From: an uncultured Prevotellaceae bacterium
Lineage (GTDB): Bacteria; Bacteroidota; Bacteroidia; Bacteroidales; Bacteroidaceae
Length of the DNA: 64,000 bases
NCBI GenBank assembly: GCA_947305005.1
Contig: CAMZCM010000004.1
Location: forward strand, 1 to 64,000
Reading direction: 5' to 3'
A program made the position numbers and the translations under genes. Of the stretch, positions 15,133 through 23,380 are shown piece by piece. The notes under the pieces were generated by a model that saw only the letters and a program-made list of their open reading frames with translations, searched no databases and had not been told where the DNA came from. Position 1 is the stretch's first letter; each line of letters opens with the position of its first letter.

Positions 15133-15776
15133 TCTTTCCTTGCAACCCACACCTTATGCGAATGGCTACCGCGAGTGGTAATGCCAGAGGCGGGGGCGGC
15201 AACGAGGTTCTTGAGGTCTATTGAGGCGGCGGCACGGCTCAGACCTGTGGCGTTGGCGTAGTCTGAGAGAGTCATGAAGCCGTGTTTGTCGATGATGGCC
15301 TTCGCTTTTTCCAAACGCTCTGCGGGTGTGAGTTTCGTTTTTTTCGGCACTTTGACATCGGATTGTACGCGGTCGAAACTCGCCTCGCGGTTCAGTTCCT
15401 GTAACAGCTGTGCATCGGGCTTGAAATTGATGCCTTTGATGCATACGTGTCTGTACTTGGTCTTCGGCTCCTCGTTTGGATTCTTTGCCATTTCCTTTTC
15501 CGACGGACTCGATTCATCAAAGCCCAATGACAGCGAGAACACACCAAGCCCGTCGATCTTAATGGTGTGACCCAGCGGCATCCAACTTTCCATCACGGAG
15601 ACCAGCGCGTCGAAGACCCCACGAATCATTCCTTCGCTGAAGTTGCCGGCATAGTCCCGCATATGCTTGATCACGGTGTCATAGTCGTGCAGCGAGTATG
15701 TCTGCATCTTCGGGAATACGCTTCTTTTTCCGTCCGCCATCCCATCCGCCATTTCTTGTAAAATGTAATTTGCCAT
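15129..15776 (-). CDS. HU-HIG-type DNA-binding protein with C-terminal winged helix
   Basis: This is a 215-residue nucleoid-type protein. Residues about 20-125 resemble the HU/IHF-like domain of Bacteroidetes (SVMESWMPLGHTIKIDGLGVFSLSLG, then KYRHVCIKGINFKP). A basic linker VPKKTKLTPAER leads to a C-terminal helix-turn-helix (MTLSDYANATGLSRAAASIDLKNL, about 167-190). It is separated by a 4 x 21-bp repeat from the divergent sigma operon. Its last codons touch the inner inverted repeat, and a broken second copy of its C-terminus lies at 17509-17630. Confidence 0.82.
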   Translation of the reverse strand: MANYILQEMADGMADGKRSVFPKMQTYSLHDYDTVIKHMRDYAGNFSEGMIRGVFDALVSVMESWMPLGHTIKIDGLGVFSLSLGFDESSPSEKEMAKNPNEEPKTKYRHVCIKGINFKPDAQLLQELNREASFDRVQSDVKVPKKTKLTPAERLEKAKAIIDKHGFMTLSDYANATGLSRAAASIDLKNLVAAPASGITTRGSHSHKVWVARKE

Positions 15777-15840
15777 ATCCTTAATTACATTTGTTTTTAC
15801 TACCTTGTGGTAATTTCTTTCAACTTTGTACTATTTTTTA

Positions 15841-15924
15841 TTCTCAATTTGTGAACTTATGTTTTCAATTTAAGAACATGTGTTCTCAATTTGCGAACTT
15901 ATGTTCAGAATTTGCGAATATAAA
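15841..15924. repeat. Four tandem 21-bp repeats between the HU-like and sigma operons
   Basis: Four contiguous units begin at 15841, 15862, 15883 and 15904. The consensus is close to TTCTCAATTTGCGAACTTATG. Each unit contains the near-palindrome TTCTCAATTTGCGAA, and the period is two helical turns. The block sits in the divergent intergenic region 15777-16107, which otherwise holds only promoters. It could be a cooperative operator, for instance for the HU-HIG/winged-helix protein. That role is inferred. Confidence 0.8.
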
Positions 15925-15984
15925 CTTTCACTCGGCAAAATTACTTTTTTCCTCTGAATCCACCAAATTTTTCCCGAAAATGAG

Positions 15985-15992
15985 TATCTTTG
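15985..15992 (+). promoter_or_regulatory. -7 element TATCTTTG of the sigma operon
   Basis: TATCTTTG followed by GCAGCA gives a leader of about 110 nt before the first gene at 16108. The -33 match is poor. Confidence 0.6.
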
Positions 15993-16107
15993 CAGCATAA
16001 AGACAGAAAAAAATGAGAACTGCATGTCACCTTTTGTTCTTCCGACTTGTTATATAAGTGACCAGGTCAAGAAAACAAAAGTATAAACCATTAAATTAAA
16101 TAAGATT

Positions 16108-16560
16108 ATGAATTACGTTGTTCTAATGGAGTCGATCGTTAAGATCATTTTTATTATTTGTGCTGTTGTGCTTCCCATTTTAATCGTATGGCTGAATAAC
16201 CGCAAAAAAATCAACGAGTCGAACCAACGCACACAGATTGTGCTGGCTGCCATCGAGAAAAATGCCGAGACTGACGTGGAGGATTTGCTCAAGAAGATGG
16301 CTCCTCAGAAGAAGTTGCTGAAGGAAAAACTGCTCACAAAGCTGCTTTGGGGTGGCATCCTCACCCTGCTGGGTCTCGCATTAACAATCTTTGGATGCTA
16401 TCTTATTGCATGCAGGGAAGATCATAATAACCCGTTTATACTCTTCGGACCGCTTCTTATGCCTGTTGGCATCGCCTTCCTTATCAATTATTTTGTTGGC
16501 AAGAAGATGTTGGCCAAGGAGATAGAGGCAGAGCAAGCAAAACTGTTAGAGCAGGCATAA
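16108..16560 (+). CDS. DUF6249-like membrane protein of a sigma-factor operon
   Basis: This 150-residue inner-membrane protein has one span at about 9-29, a charged cytoplasmic stretch rich in Lys and Glu (30-75), then two spans at about 80-100 and 111-130, and a charged tail (KKMLAKEIEAEQAKLLEQA). Proteins of this layout commonly precede ECF sigma genes in Bacteroidales and are annotated DUF6249. The sigma gene starts 3 bp after its stop. ATG 16126 is an alternative start. A regulatory role towards the sigma factor is plausible but not shown. Confidence 0.72.
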   Translation: MNYVVLMESIVKIIFIICAVVLPILIVWLNNRKKINESNQRTQIVLAAIEKNAETDVEDLLKKMAPQKKLLKEKLLTKLLWGGILTLLGLALTIFGCYLIACREDHNNPFILFGPLLMPVGIAFLINYFVGKKMLAKEIEAEQAKLLEQA

Positions 16561-16563
16561 CCC

Positions 16564-17046
16564 GTGACCCGCGAAGTTTTCATAGCACATGTGGAGCGTG
16601 AGCAGGAGGCACTGAGAGGCTTCTTGCTCGCCCTCTGCTGCGGCAACCAAAGCGATGCCGACGACTTGGCGCAAGACGCGTTGGTGAAGGCTTATCTCTC
16701 GTCGGCTGGTTATCAGGACAAAGGGCGCTTCCGTTCGTGGCTCTTCAAGATTGCTCACAACACATTCCTAAATCATCGGGCAAGCCAACGGACGATGGAG
16801 AGCATTGATGAGGCGAGAACACTCGTCAGCAACACTTCGGCCGACGCAGAGTTTCAGCATCAGGACCTCTATCTGGCGCTGAGCACCTTGCCGCCCAAAG
16901 AGCGCTCGGCCATCACGCTGTTCTACCTTAACGGCTATAATATCAAGGAGATAGCCGCGATTATCGACACCTCAGAGGATGCTGTCAAAAAGCAACTCTC
17001 GCGAGGACGCGATAAGCTCAAGGAAAGATTAAAGATTATAGATTAA
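16564..17046 (+). CDS. ECF RNA polymerase sigma factor
   Basis: This 160-residue sigma-70 family protein has region 2 at about 15-85 (DADDLAQDALVKAYLS, GRFRSWLFKIAHNTFLNHRAS) and region 4 at about 105-155 (LPPKERSAITLFYLNGYNIKEIAAIIDTSEDAVKKQLSRGRDKLKERL). It starts with GTG 3 bp after the preceding gene and no better ATG exists. It is followed by a membrane protein that could be its anti-sigma factor. The stop codon lies inside a short AT-rich repeat (17028-17070). Confidence 0.9.
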   Translation: MTREVFIAHVEREQEALRGFLLALCCGNQSDADDLAQDALVKAYLSSAGYQDKGRFRSWLFKIAHNTFLNHRASQRTMESIDEARTLVSNTSADAEFQHQDLYLALSTLPPKERSAITLFYLNGYNIKEIAAIIDTSEDAVKKQLSRGRDKLKERLKIID

Positions 17047-17070
17047 AGATTAAGGATTATAGATTAAGGG
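17028..17070 (+). repeat. AT-rich short tandem repeat after the sigma gene
   Basis: Degenerate 7-bp units of the type GATTAAA/GATTATA run through the last codons of the sigma gene and into the gap before the next gene. Related purine-rich strings occur at 50638-50668 and, on the other strand, inside the GH115 gene. Confidence 0.6.
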
Positions 17071-17092
17071 TTGAAAAAATTGATAATGGACT

Positions 17093-17500
17093 ATGACTAT
17101 GACAAAAGATAAAGCCCTTGAGGATCTCTTCCTCACACAGACTCCTCATTTCACGGACAGCGACCGTTTCATGGCGTCGCTCACCAAGCGACTGGATGCC
17201 GTGGAATACCTCAAACAGTATCAGGAGCAGACCATCCGCCGCTACAAGATGATGATGGTGGCAGCCTTCGTAGTGGGCATCATCAGCGGTGGCGTCGCTA
17301 TCGCCTTTGTCCTATCTACGCCCATTCAAGTGCCCCTCATCAGCTTCCAGGTACAGACGGGTTTCCTGTTGTGGCTCTCCGAGAACTCCCGCCTTATTGC
17401 CACTGCCGGTCTCTCGCTGCTGATGTCCTTCGGTCTCATCAGTATCGTCAGCAACGTCCAGGACATCTTACACATGCGGGTTTGTTTGGAAAACCTATAA
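17093..17500 (+). CDS. Putative membrane anti-sigma-type protein
   Basis: This 135-residue protein has a cytoplasmic N-terminus of about 55 residues (DLFLTQTPHFTDSDRFMASLTKRLDAVEYLKQYQEQ), then spans at about 53-76 and 98-122. Its position as third gene of the sigma operon and this layout match small membrane partners of Bacteroidales ECF sigma factors. No zinc-binding anti-sigma motif (HxxxCxxC) is visible, so the anti-sigma role is only inferred. ATG 17099 is an alternative start. Confidence 0.6.
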   Translation: MTMTKDKALEDLFLTQTPHFTDSDRFMASLTKRLDAVEYLKQYQEQTIRRYKMMMVAAFVVGIISGGVAIAFVLSTPIQVPLISFQVQTGFLLWLSENSRLIATAGLSLLMSFGLISIVSNVQDILHMRVCLENL

Positions 17501-17508
17501 TCCTCTTT

Positions 17509-17630
17509 CTCGCACTTATTTGAAGAACTTAGATAGAGCCTTTTCGATTCCCTCGCCGCCGACCCCGCCTCTGGCATTACCACCCGCGGTAGCCATTCGC
17601 ATAAAGTTTGGGTCGCAAAAAAAGTGTGAA
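17509..17630 (+). pseudogene. Broken C-terminal copy of the HU-like gene
   Basis: The frame ending at TGA 17628-17630 encodes DPASGITTRGSHSHKVWVAKKV, matching the end of the intact HU-like protein (APASGITTRGSHSHKVWVARKE). Just upstream an LKNL match lies in a different frame, with about 20 extra bases and a TAG between. Everything N-terminal is missing. It sits next to S41 copy B just as the intact gene sits next to copy A, so it is the relic of an inverted duplication. The rest of the gap 17501-17892 is inverted repeat without a gene. Confidence 0.8.
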
Positions 17631-17948
17631 AGGCCTAACTATAACTACGAACTACACAATCATCTTTTCGCTGGTCAGTAATTGGAACAAACTTGTGTAG
17701 TAGATGCCTTTTTCATCACGATATGGCATGATGTCGTCTTTGACGATGATATTATGATTTTCTAAAAATATTATGTAATAAATAGACGAAAGGGGAATAA
17801 TGTGATTTTTAGTTTTTTAGCGGGAAGATGGCCGAGAAGTGATGTAAAACCAAAGAAAAATAGTCTGGCGGTATTGTCAGTCTTTCCCCCTTCTACCGTT
17901 TCAAGTCCTCTGCCACCCACAGCACCCATTCGTCGATGTTGTCGGTGA
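17626..17948 (-). repeat. Inner inverted repeat arm B (323 bp)
   Basis: This is the reverse-complement partner of 14810-15132 with about three differences. It covers the 3' end of S41 copy B and the intergenic stretch towards the HU remnant. Confidence 0.92.
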
Positions 17949-19002
17949 ACTTTCTGGCCATAGGCAGTGGGATGATAACGTCTGGGGTAACGCCTAAACC
18001 TTCAGAGAAGTCTTTTTCGTAAAAATCAGAATCTACGGTTGTGGCATAAGATAGTTTTATTTTGCTGTTTGGCAATACTCCCTCACGGCAATTGCCGGTT
18101 AATTCGCAACCCAGAGTATTTCCTATGCCATATACTTTGGTGCGGTCGCTATGCTTCTTAGCAAATTCAGCAATACTTTCTGCCGCACTCGCCGTCATCA
18201 TGTCAACCAATATGGCAGCTCGTCTGATGCGTGTTGTTGGCTTACGTCCTGTATCACCTGACGTTTCCACCCATTTCAGAAATTTCTTTTTTGAATATTC
18301 ACATTCTTCAATGAAACTCCTTGCGTATTTATCATTGGATTGCCAAAAGGATTTCCATTGGTTTATGTTCTCAGTGGTATTGCGGAACCAACTGACGAAT
18401 GGCTTGTTGGGGTGATCGTACAGCATATCATAATACCCGTTCCAAACGCCATCAGAGCCTCCGCCATTTCCGCGTACATCGATAATTAGGTTCTCACAGT
18501 CAGATTCGTCAAACTGCTGCAAGGCTTTTATTGTCCATTCATGGTTGTCAGTACTGCAAGAAGGGACGCGGATGAGCCACGTACAGGAATCTACTTTGCA
18601 AGAAACGGGCTTGGGGTCATACTCGAAGGTGCCAGTAACCACAGTACTATCCATCTTTAGAATTGCAGCATTCATAAAGTTGGAAGATGCCATTTGAAAT
18701 GCTACAGTCTCAAGTCCTATATGCCTGTCGAATTGGCTATAGAACCAGATAACATAATCGCTGCTTGCTTTTTCCAAATCAGATTCTCCTTTGCATAACT
18801 GCTCTCTGATATTTTTTTTCAGGGATTTGTATTCTCGCTTATAGCCTTTCTGCATGATGGCATCAAAGGGAGCATAGTTCTTTTCCACAAAGCTAACCAA
18901 ATAGTCATAGTCCTCCAAATCTTTCTTCAGGCTATCAGGAATGGCGGCAGCCACAATAGTACTGGCGATTGCAAACAATGCGATAAGGATGTTCTTTTTC
19001 AT
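17893..19002 (-). CDS. S41 family peptidase, copy B
   Basis: This 369-residue secreted peptidase-like protein has a signal peptide at residues 1-20. The S41 core is visible: ENLIIDVRGNGGGSDG near 169-184, MTASAAESIAEF (catalytic Ser in the SAAE motif), and TKVYGIGNTLGC. Compared with copy A, the first eight codons and the last 17 residues are nearly the same, but the middle shares only scattered motifs. The central region has a longer insertion after the Gly-rich loop (WFRNTTENINQWKSFWQSND). Promoter and downstream flank match copy A, so the two are probably expressed together, perhaps on different substrates. Confidence 0.85.
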   Translation of the reverse strand: MKKNILIALFAIASTIVAAAIPDSLKKDLEDYDYLVSFVEKNYAPFDAIMQKGYKREYKSLKKNIREQLCKGESDLEKASSDYVIWFYSQFDRHIGLETVAFQMASSNFMNAAILKMDSTVVTGTFEYDPKPVSCKVDSCTWLIRVPSCSTDNHEWTIKALQQFDESDCENLIIDVRGNGGGSDGVWNGYYDMLYDHPNKPFVSWFRNTTENINQWKSFWQSNDKYARSFIEECEYSKKKFLKWVETSGDTGRKPTTRIRRAAILVDMMTASAAESIAEFAKKHSDRTKVYGIGNTLGCELTGNCREGVLPNSKIKLSYATTVDSDFYEKDFSEGLGVTPDVIIPLPMARKFTDNIDEWVLWVAEDLKR

Positions 19003-19143
19003 TTGTGGTTGTTCTTTTTATGTTTCATTTTCCGGAGGCAAAGATAATGATTATTTCATAAACCCATTTCGTTTCTACGAAAAAAGTGAGAGAATTAGCC
19101 CGATAGCCCCTTCCGCTTATCACAGAATCGTGCAGTTTATCCA
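18976..19143 (-). repeat. Outer inverted repeat arm B: S41 upstream region
   Basis: This is the reverse-complement partner of 13639-13809. It holds the promoter of S41 copy B (TATCTTTG on the minus strand at 19046-19039). Confidence 0.85.
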
Positions 19144-19148
19144 AATTA

Positions 19149-19180
19149 TTTGGTGAGTTTGGCAAATAACTGTATCTTTG
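19149..19180 (+). promoter_or_regulatory. TTTG-N20-TATCTTTG promoter of the GNAT gene
   Basis: TTTG at 19149-19152 and TATCTTTG at 19173-19180 are exactly 20 bp apart. The leader is about 18 nt. It may also drive the GH115 and GH43 genes, which lack an obvious promoter. Confidence 0.75.
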
Positions 19181-19202
19181 CGGCGTAAAATAGCAAGAAA
19201 TA

Positions 19203-19730
19203 ATGAAGGATATATTGCTCAGAACTGCCAGAGAAGAGGATGCCGAGCGGCTGCTCGCCATCTACGCCCCTTATGTGACCAATTCCGCCATCTCCTTTGA
19301 ATATGAAGTGCCGAGTGTTGAAGAGTTTCGGCAACGCATCAAGCGGACGATGGCAAAATATCCGTATCTGGTAGCGGAGAGCGCTGATGGCGAGCTGCTG
19401 GGTTATGCCTACGCAGGTGTTTTCAAAGCACGGGCCGCCTACGATTGGACCGTGGAGACGTCAATCTATGTGAAACAAGGTGAGACGGGCAAAGGACTTG
19501 GCCGTCTGTTACACGATGCACTGGAGAAAGCTTTGCAGCAGATGGACATCGTTAATATGTGTGCCTGCATCTCTGCCCCACGCGGTGAAGATCCATATCT
19601 CACCGATAACAGTATCCATTTCCACGACCATCTTGGCTATCGTCTCGTGGGCCGCTTCACACAATGCGGCTATAAATTCGGCCGTTGGTACGATATGGTG
19701 TGGATGGAAAAGAAAATCAGACAGGTATAA
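19203..19730 (+). CDS. GNAT N-acetyltransferase, phosphinothricin-acetyltransferase-like
   Basis: This 175-residue cytosolic enzyme of the GNAT fold resembles the PAT/YwnH group that acetylates small amino compounds such as phosphinothricin or methionine sulfoximine. Typical segments are LLAIYAPYVTNSAISFEYEVPSVEEF, the acetyl-CoA loop QGETGKGLGRLLHDAL (about 93-108) and HFHDHLGYRLVGRF. The true substrate is not known. The GH115 gene begins 40 bp downstream without a visible promoter, so readthrough is likely. Confidence 0.85.
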   Translation: MKDILLRTAREEDAERLLAIYAPYVTNSAISFEYEVPSVEEFRQRIKRTMAKYPYLVAESADGELLGYAYAGVFKARAAYDWTVETSIYVKQGETGKGLGRLLHDALEKALQQMDIVNMCACISAPRGEDPYLTDNSIHFHDHLGYRLVGRFTQCGYKFGRWYDMVWMEKKIRQV

Positions 19731-19770
19731 GAAACGGTACTGTTCTTCAATTATTTAAAATACACCACCA

Positions 19771-22203
19771 ATGAGAAAGTGTTTGACATTCATCTTATTG
19801 CTATCTCTAACCTTAACGCTTCATTCTGTCAACCTGAAACACTGCCGGATAGTGATAGGGCAGACAGATGCTCCTCTGGTAAAAAAGATGGCAACGGTGC
19901 TGAGTGAAGACATCGAGCGGGTAACTGGTGTAAAACCAGCTGTAATCACTCGTTCGCAAGACAAGGGACCTACAGTGTTATTGGCAACCGTGGATCACTT
20001 ACAGGAAGTCTGTTCCGACGTGAAAGCTGATGAATTGCGCGGAACATGGGAACGCTATAAGATTGTAACCCGAGGGCAGCAACTCATCATCGTGGGCAGT
20101 GACCCACGCGGCTTGGCCTACGGAGTGTTTCACATAAGTGAACGTATAGGTGTCAGTCCTTGGTATTGGTGGGCCGATGTGCCTGTTCCACATCAGGAAG
20201 AACTCAACTACAAAGAGAATTTCACTTCTACATCGCCCAGCGTGAAATATCGCGGTATTTTCATTAACGACGAAGACTGGGGATTGAAGACATGGGCTTC
20301 GCGTAACTTTGAAAAGGAGCTGAATGACATCGGGCCAAAAACTTATGACAAAGTGTGTGAACTGCTGTTGCGCCTCAAAGCCAATATGCTGGCCCCAGCC
20401 ATGCACTCGTGCACAGGGGCTTTCTACAGTCACCCCGAGAGTCAGCGTATGGCTGATGCGTGGGGCATCATGATCACCACAAGCCACTGTGAGCCGATGC
20501 TGCTGAATAATGCTGCTAAGTCAGAGTGGGACAACTCAGTGGATGGCGAATGGAACTACTTGACAAACAAAGAGAACATCTACAAGAAATTTGACAACCG
20601 CCTGCGTGAGACAGCTCAATATGACAATATCTACACAACGGGAATGCGCGGTCTGCACGATGAGGCCATGAAGGGTTCAAAAGATCCCAAAGTAAGAGCG
20701 CGCACACTGGAGCAGGTGATTACCGATCAACGCGAGATATTGGAGCGCTACAAGAAACGAGCCGCCAAGGAGATTCCTCAGATCTTCGTGCCCTACAAAG
20801 AAACGCTCGATATCTACGATGCCGGCCTGCGAGTGCCAGAAGATATTACTCTGGTGTGGCCGGATGACAACTATGGCTATATGAAGCGCGTAAGCAATGC
20901 TGAAGAGCGTCAACGCAGCGGACACAGTGGCGTCTATTACCACATCAGCTACTTAGGCACACCTCATGACAACTTATGGATTGCCACCACATCGCCGACA
21001 CTCATGTACGAGGAATTGAAAAAGGCATACGACTCTGGAGCTGATCGTTACTGGCTGTTGAACGTAGGCGACATTAAACCTATGGAACTAGAGATGCAGC
21101 AGTTCTTCGATATGGCCTACAACTTCTCTGCTTTCAGTTATGAGAATGTGAACGGTTACCAGGCTGACTTCCTTGCCCGCCTCTTCTCTTTAAACTCTAA
21201 TCTTTCAACTTTAAACTTCATTCTATCTACCTATTACCGTTTGGCATGGCAACGTAAGCCTGAGTTCATGGGCTACGAATGGGAATGGGATTCGAAGGAG
21301 AACACCCGACTTCACGATTCCGATTTCTCGTTTGCCGATGGAACGGCTCAACAGAGGTTGGCCGAATATCAACGCATCAGCAACCAAGTAGATGAGATTG
21401 AGCGTGCATTGCCTGCAGATTATCGGCCTGCTTTCTTTGAATTGTTGGGCTACAGCGTGAAGTCGGCCTATCAGATGAACCGTAAATTTCTGATGGCACA
21501 ACGCAATCACGAGACAGGAAGCGCAGAAGCTGCACAAGAGACAAAAGAGGCTTTTGACAGCATACAAACGCTGCTCACCATCTATAACACACAATTAAAT
21601 GGTAAGTGGAACCAGATGATATCTGTCGTTCCTCCTGGGATTTGTGCCCACTACCATCAGATGCCCGAGCTCGTTAACGCTCCAACTAACGTTTATCGTC
21701 TGCCCGATGAGCAGCGACATCCCACCCTACCCCACCATATAGACTTAAAGAGCGTGAAAGCCAAGATGCCGTTCCGTCTTGTTGAAGGGATTGGTACAAA
21801 CTGGGTGGCATTACAGATGGGTGAACCGATGGATGATGTACAAGACCCTACCAGTTTCAGCTCTACACATCTTGACATACCTCTCACGCTTGACGCGTCC
21901 GTCGGTGACAGTATCCGTCTTTGCCTTTCCGTTGTTCCCTTTTGGCCTATCAACAAAGACCGCAGCAATCGCTTAGGAGTCAGTGTTGACGGCTGCGCCC
22001 CTATTGTCTGCGAAAACAAGTTTACGGAATGGTCGTTTCCTTGGAAACTACAGGTATTGGAGAACCGACACGAATTCCTGATTACCTTCCCCTTTGACGG
22101 AACCAAGAAGCGTCACACCCTCTCACTCATTGTAGGCGACCCCGGCCAGATGGTACAGGATATCAGTTACCTGACTTTCATTGAAAAAAATGACAAACAA
22201 TAA
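19771..22203 (+). CDS. GH115 xylan alpha-1,2-glucuronidase
   Basis: This is an 810-residue secreted enzyme. Residues 1-18 form a signal peptide, then an N-terminal alpha/beta domain (RGLAYGVFHISERIGVSPWYWWADVP). The catalytic TIM barrel contains KYRGIFINDEDWG, WPDDNYGYMKR and YHISYLGTPHDNLWI, all GH115 hallmarks. A helical domain and a C-terminal beta-sandwich follow. GH115 enzymes release (4-O-methyl)glucuronic acid from xylan. Oddly, residues about 473-487 (FSLNSNLSTLNFILS) look like a translated AT-rich repeat placed where the helical domain should read through. The next gene starts 12 bp downstream. Confidence 0.9.
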   Translation: MRKCLTFILLLSLTLTLHSVNLKHCRIVIGQTDAPLVKKMATVLSEDIERVTGVKPAVITRSQDKGPTVLLATVDHLQEVCSDVKADELRGTWERYKIVTRGQQLIIVGSDPRGLAYGVFHISERIGVSPWYWWADVPVPHQEELNYKENFTSTSPSVKYRGIFINDEDWGLKTWASRNFEKELNDIGPKTYDKVCELLLRLKANMLAPAMHSCTGAFYSHPESQRMADAWGIMITTSHCEPMLLNNAAKSEWDNSVDGEWNYLTNKENIYKKFDNRLRETAQYDNIYTTGMRGLHDEAMKGSKDPKVRARTLEQVITDQREILERYKKRAAKEIPQIFVPYKETLDIYDAGLRVPEDITLVWPDDNYGYMKRVSNAEERQRSGHSGVYYHISYLGTPHDNLWIATTSPTLMYEELKKAYDSGADRYWLLNVGDIKPMELEMQQFFDMAYNFSAFSYENVNGYQADFLARLFSLNSNLSTLNFILSTYYRLAWQRKPEFMGYEWEWDSKENTRLHDSDFSFADGTAQQRLAEYQRISNQVDEIERALPADYRPAFFELLGYSVKSAYQMNRKFLMAQRNHETGSAEAAQETKEAFDSIQTLLTIYNTQLNGKWNQMISVVPPGICAHYHQMPELVNAPTNVYRLPDEQRHPTLPHHIDLKSVKAKMPFRLVEGIGTNWVALQMGEPMDDVQDPTSFSSTHLDIPLTLDASVGDSIRLCLSVVPFWPINKDRSNRLGVSVDGCAPIVCENKFTEWSFPWKLQVLENRHEFLITFPFDGTKKRHTLSLIVGDPGQMVQDISYLTFIEKNDKQ

Positions 22204-22215
22204 AAAGGAATAATC

Positions 22216-23265
22216 ATGAAGAAGATTTTGACCATCGTTTTTCTGTTCGGCCTGACGTTCGGCGCACAGGCAGCAAAGGGCAATAAGAGCTCTTATCTCA
22301 TGGTGTATCACAAAGACCAGGATCACGGCCTTCACATGGCGCTGAGCCGTGACGGCTACACATGGACAGCATTGAATGATGACAAGCCCGTCATCAGCGG
22401 CGACACCATTGCCGTGCAGCATGGTATCCGCGACCCACATATCTTCCGAGGTCCCGACGGTGCCTTCTACCTCTCAATGACAGATCTGCACATCTATGCC
22501 AAGCGCGACGGCTATCGCGAGACGGAATGGGAACGCGATGGCGCGAAATATGGCTGGGGTAACAACAAAGGACTGGTTCTAATGAAATCAAAGGACCTGA
22601 TCCATTGGACACGTGCCAACATTGACTTCTCTGCGCTGCCTGATCAGGAAGACATGAAATGGTCGGAGGTGGGTTGTGTATGGGCTCCAGAGACCGTTTT
22701 CGATGAAGAGACGGGACAGCTGATGATCCACTTTACCATCCGAGAGGGCAAAGGGATGAATAGAATCTACTATGCCTATGTGAACAATGACTACAACGCG
22801 CTCACCTCACAACCCAAGCTCCTGGCCGAAGCTCCCAACCAAGCTTATAATATCATCGACTCTGATATTATCAAAGTAGGCGATACGTACCATTTGTTCT
22901 ACGTTAGCCACGAGCACGGGGCCACACCTAAACACGCCACTGCTCAGAAGATAACCGGACCCTATGCTTTCGATGAGCTTTACCAAGACGGAGAGCGTCG
23001 AGGCCATGAAGCGCCCAACTGTTGGAAACGACAAGGCACAGATACATACGTGGTGATGTTCGACAATTACAATATCCATCCCATGAACTTTGGTTTCGTG
23101 GAAACGCGCGACTTCTTTACTTATCACTCCATCGGCTACTTTGATACTCCGGGCTGCCCCATGAAACGCACCAACTTCTCGGAACAGAAACACGGGGCCG
23201 TTACCTACCTCTCAGCTAAAGAAGCAAAACGCTTGGAGAAATACTGGAAAGAGCAAAAACAATAG
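22216..23265 (+). CDS. GH43-type glycosidase
   Basis: This 349-residue secreted enzyme has a signal peptide (residues 1-19) and a five-bladed propeller fold. Typical segments are HGIRDPHIFRGPDGAFYLSMTD, GCVWAPETVFDEETGQLMIHFT and NIIDSDIIKVGDTYHLFYVSHE, which carry the Asp/Glu pattern of clan GH-F. It would cleave arabinofuranosyl or xylosyl residues. It lies 12 bp after the GH115 gene, which fits joint trimming of glucuronoarabinoxylan. The exact subfamily cannot be assigned by eye. Confidence 0.87.
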   Translation: MKKILTIVFLFGLTFGAQAAKGNKSSYLMVYHKDQDHGLHMALSRDGYTWTALNDDKPVISGDTIAVQHGIRDPHIFRGPDGAFYLSMTDLHIYAKRDGYRETEWERDGAKYGWGNNKGLVLMKSKDLIHWTRANIDFSALPDQEDMKWSEVGCVWAPETVFDEETGQLMIHFTIREGKGMNRIYYAYVNNDYNALTSQPKLLAEAPNQAYNIIDSDIIKVGDTYHLFYVSHEHGATPKHATAQKITGPYAFDELYQDGERRGHEAPNCWKRQGTDTYVVMFDNYNIHPMNFGFVETRDFFTYHSIGYFDTPGCPMKRTNFSEQKHGAVTYLSAKEAKRLEKYWKEQKQ

Positions 23266-23347
23266 TTTGAAAAGACGAGCTTCTTCCGATTCGTTGAAAT
23301 AATATGGCCTTTCGCTGAAAAAATTTTCTCAGTTGGTGCTTGTGTTG

Positions 23348-23355
23348 TACTTTTG
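23348..23355 (+). promoter_or_regulatory. -7 element TACTTTTG of the beta-helix gene cluster
   Basis: TACTTTTG followed by GCATCA lies 25 bp upstream of ATG 23381. The -33 match is weak. Confidence 0.5.
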
Positions 23356-23380
23356 CATCAGTTTACAAGAACTAACTGGT

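Noticed and set aside
15841-15924. Short CRISPR-like array
   Set aside because: The 21-bp units are directly adjacent with no spacers and no cas genes are near, so it is an iteron block.
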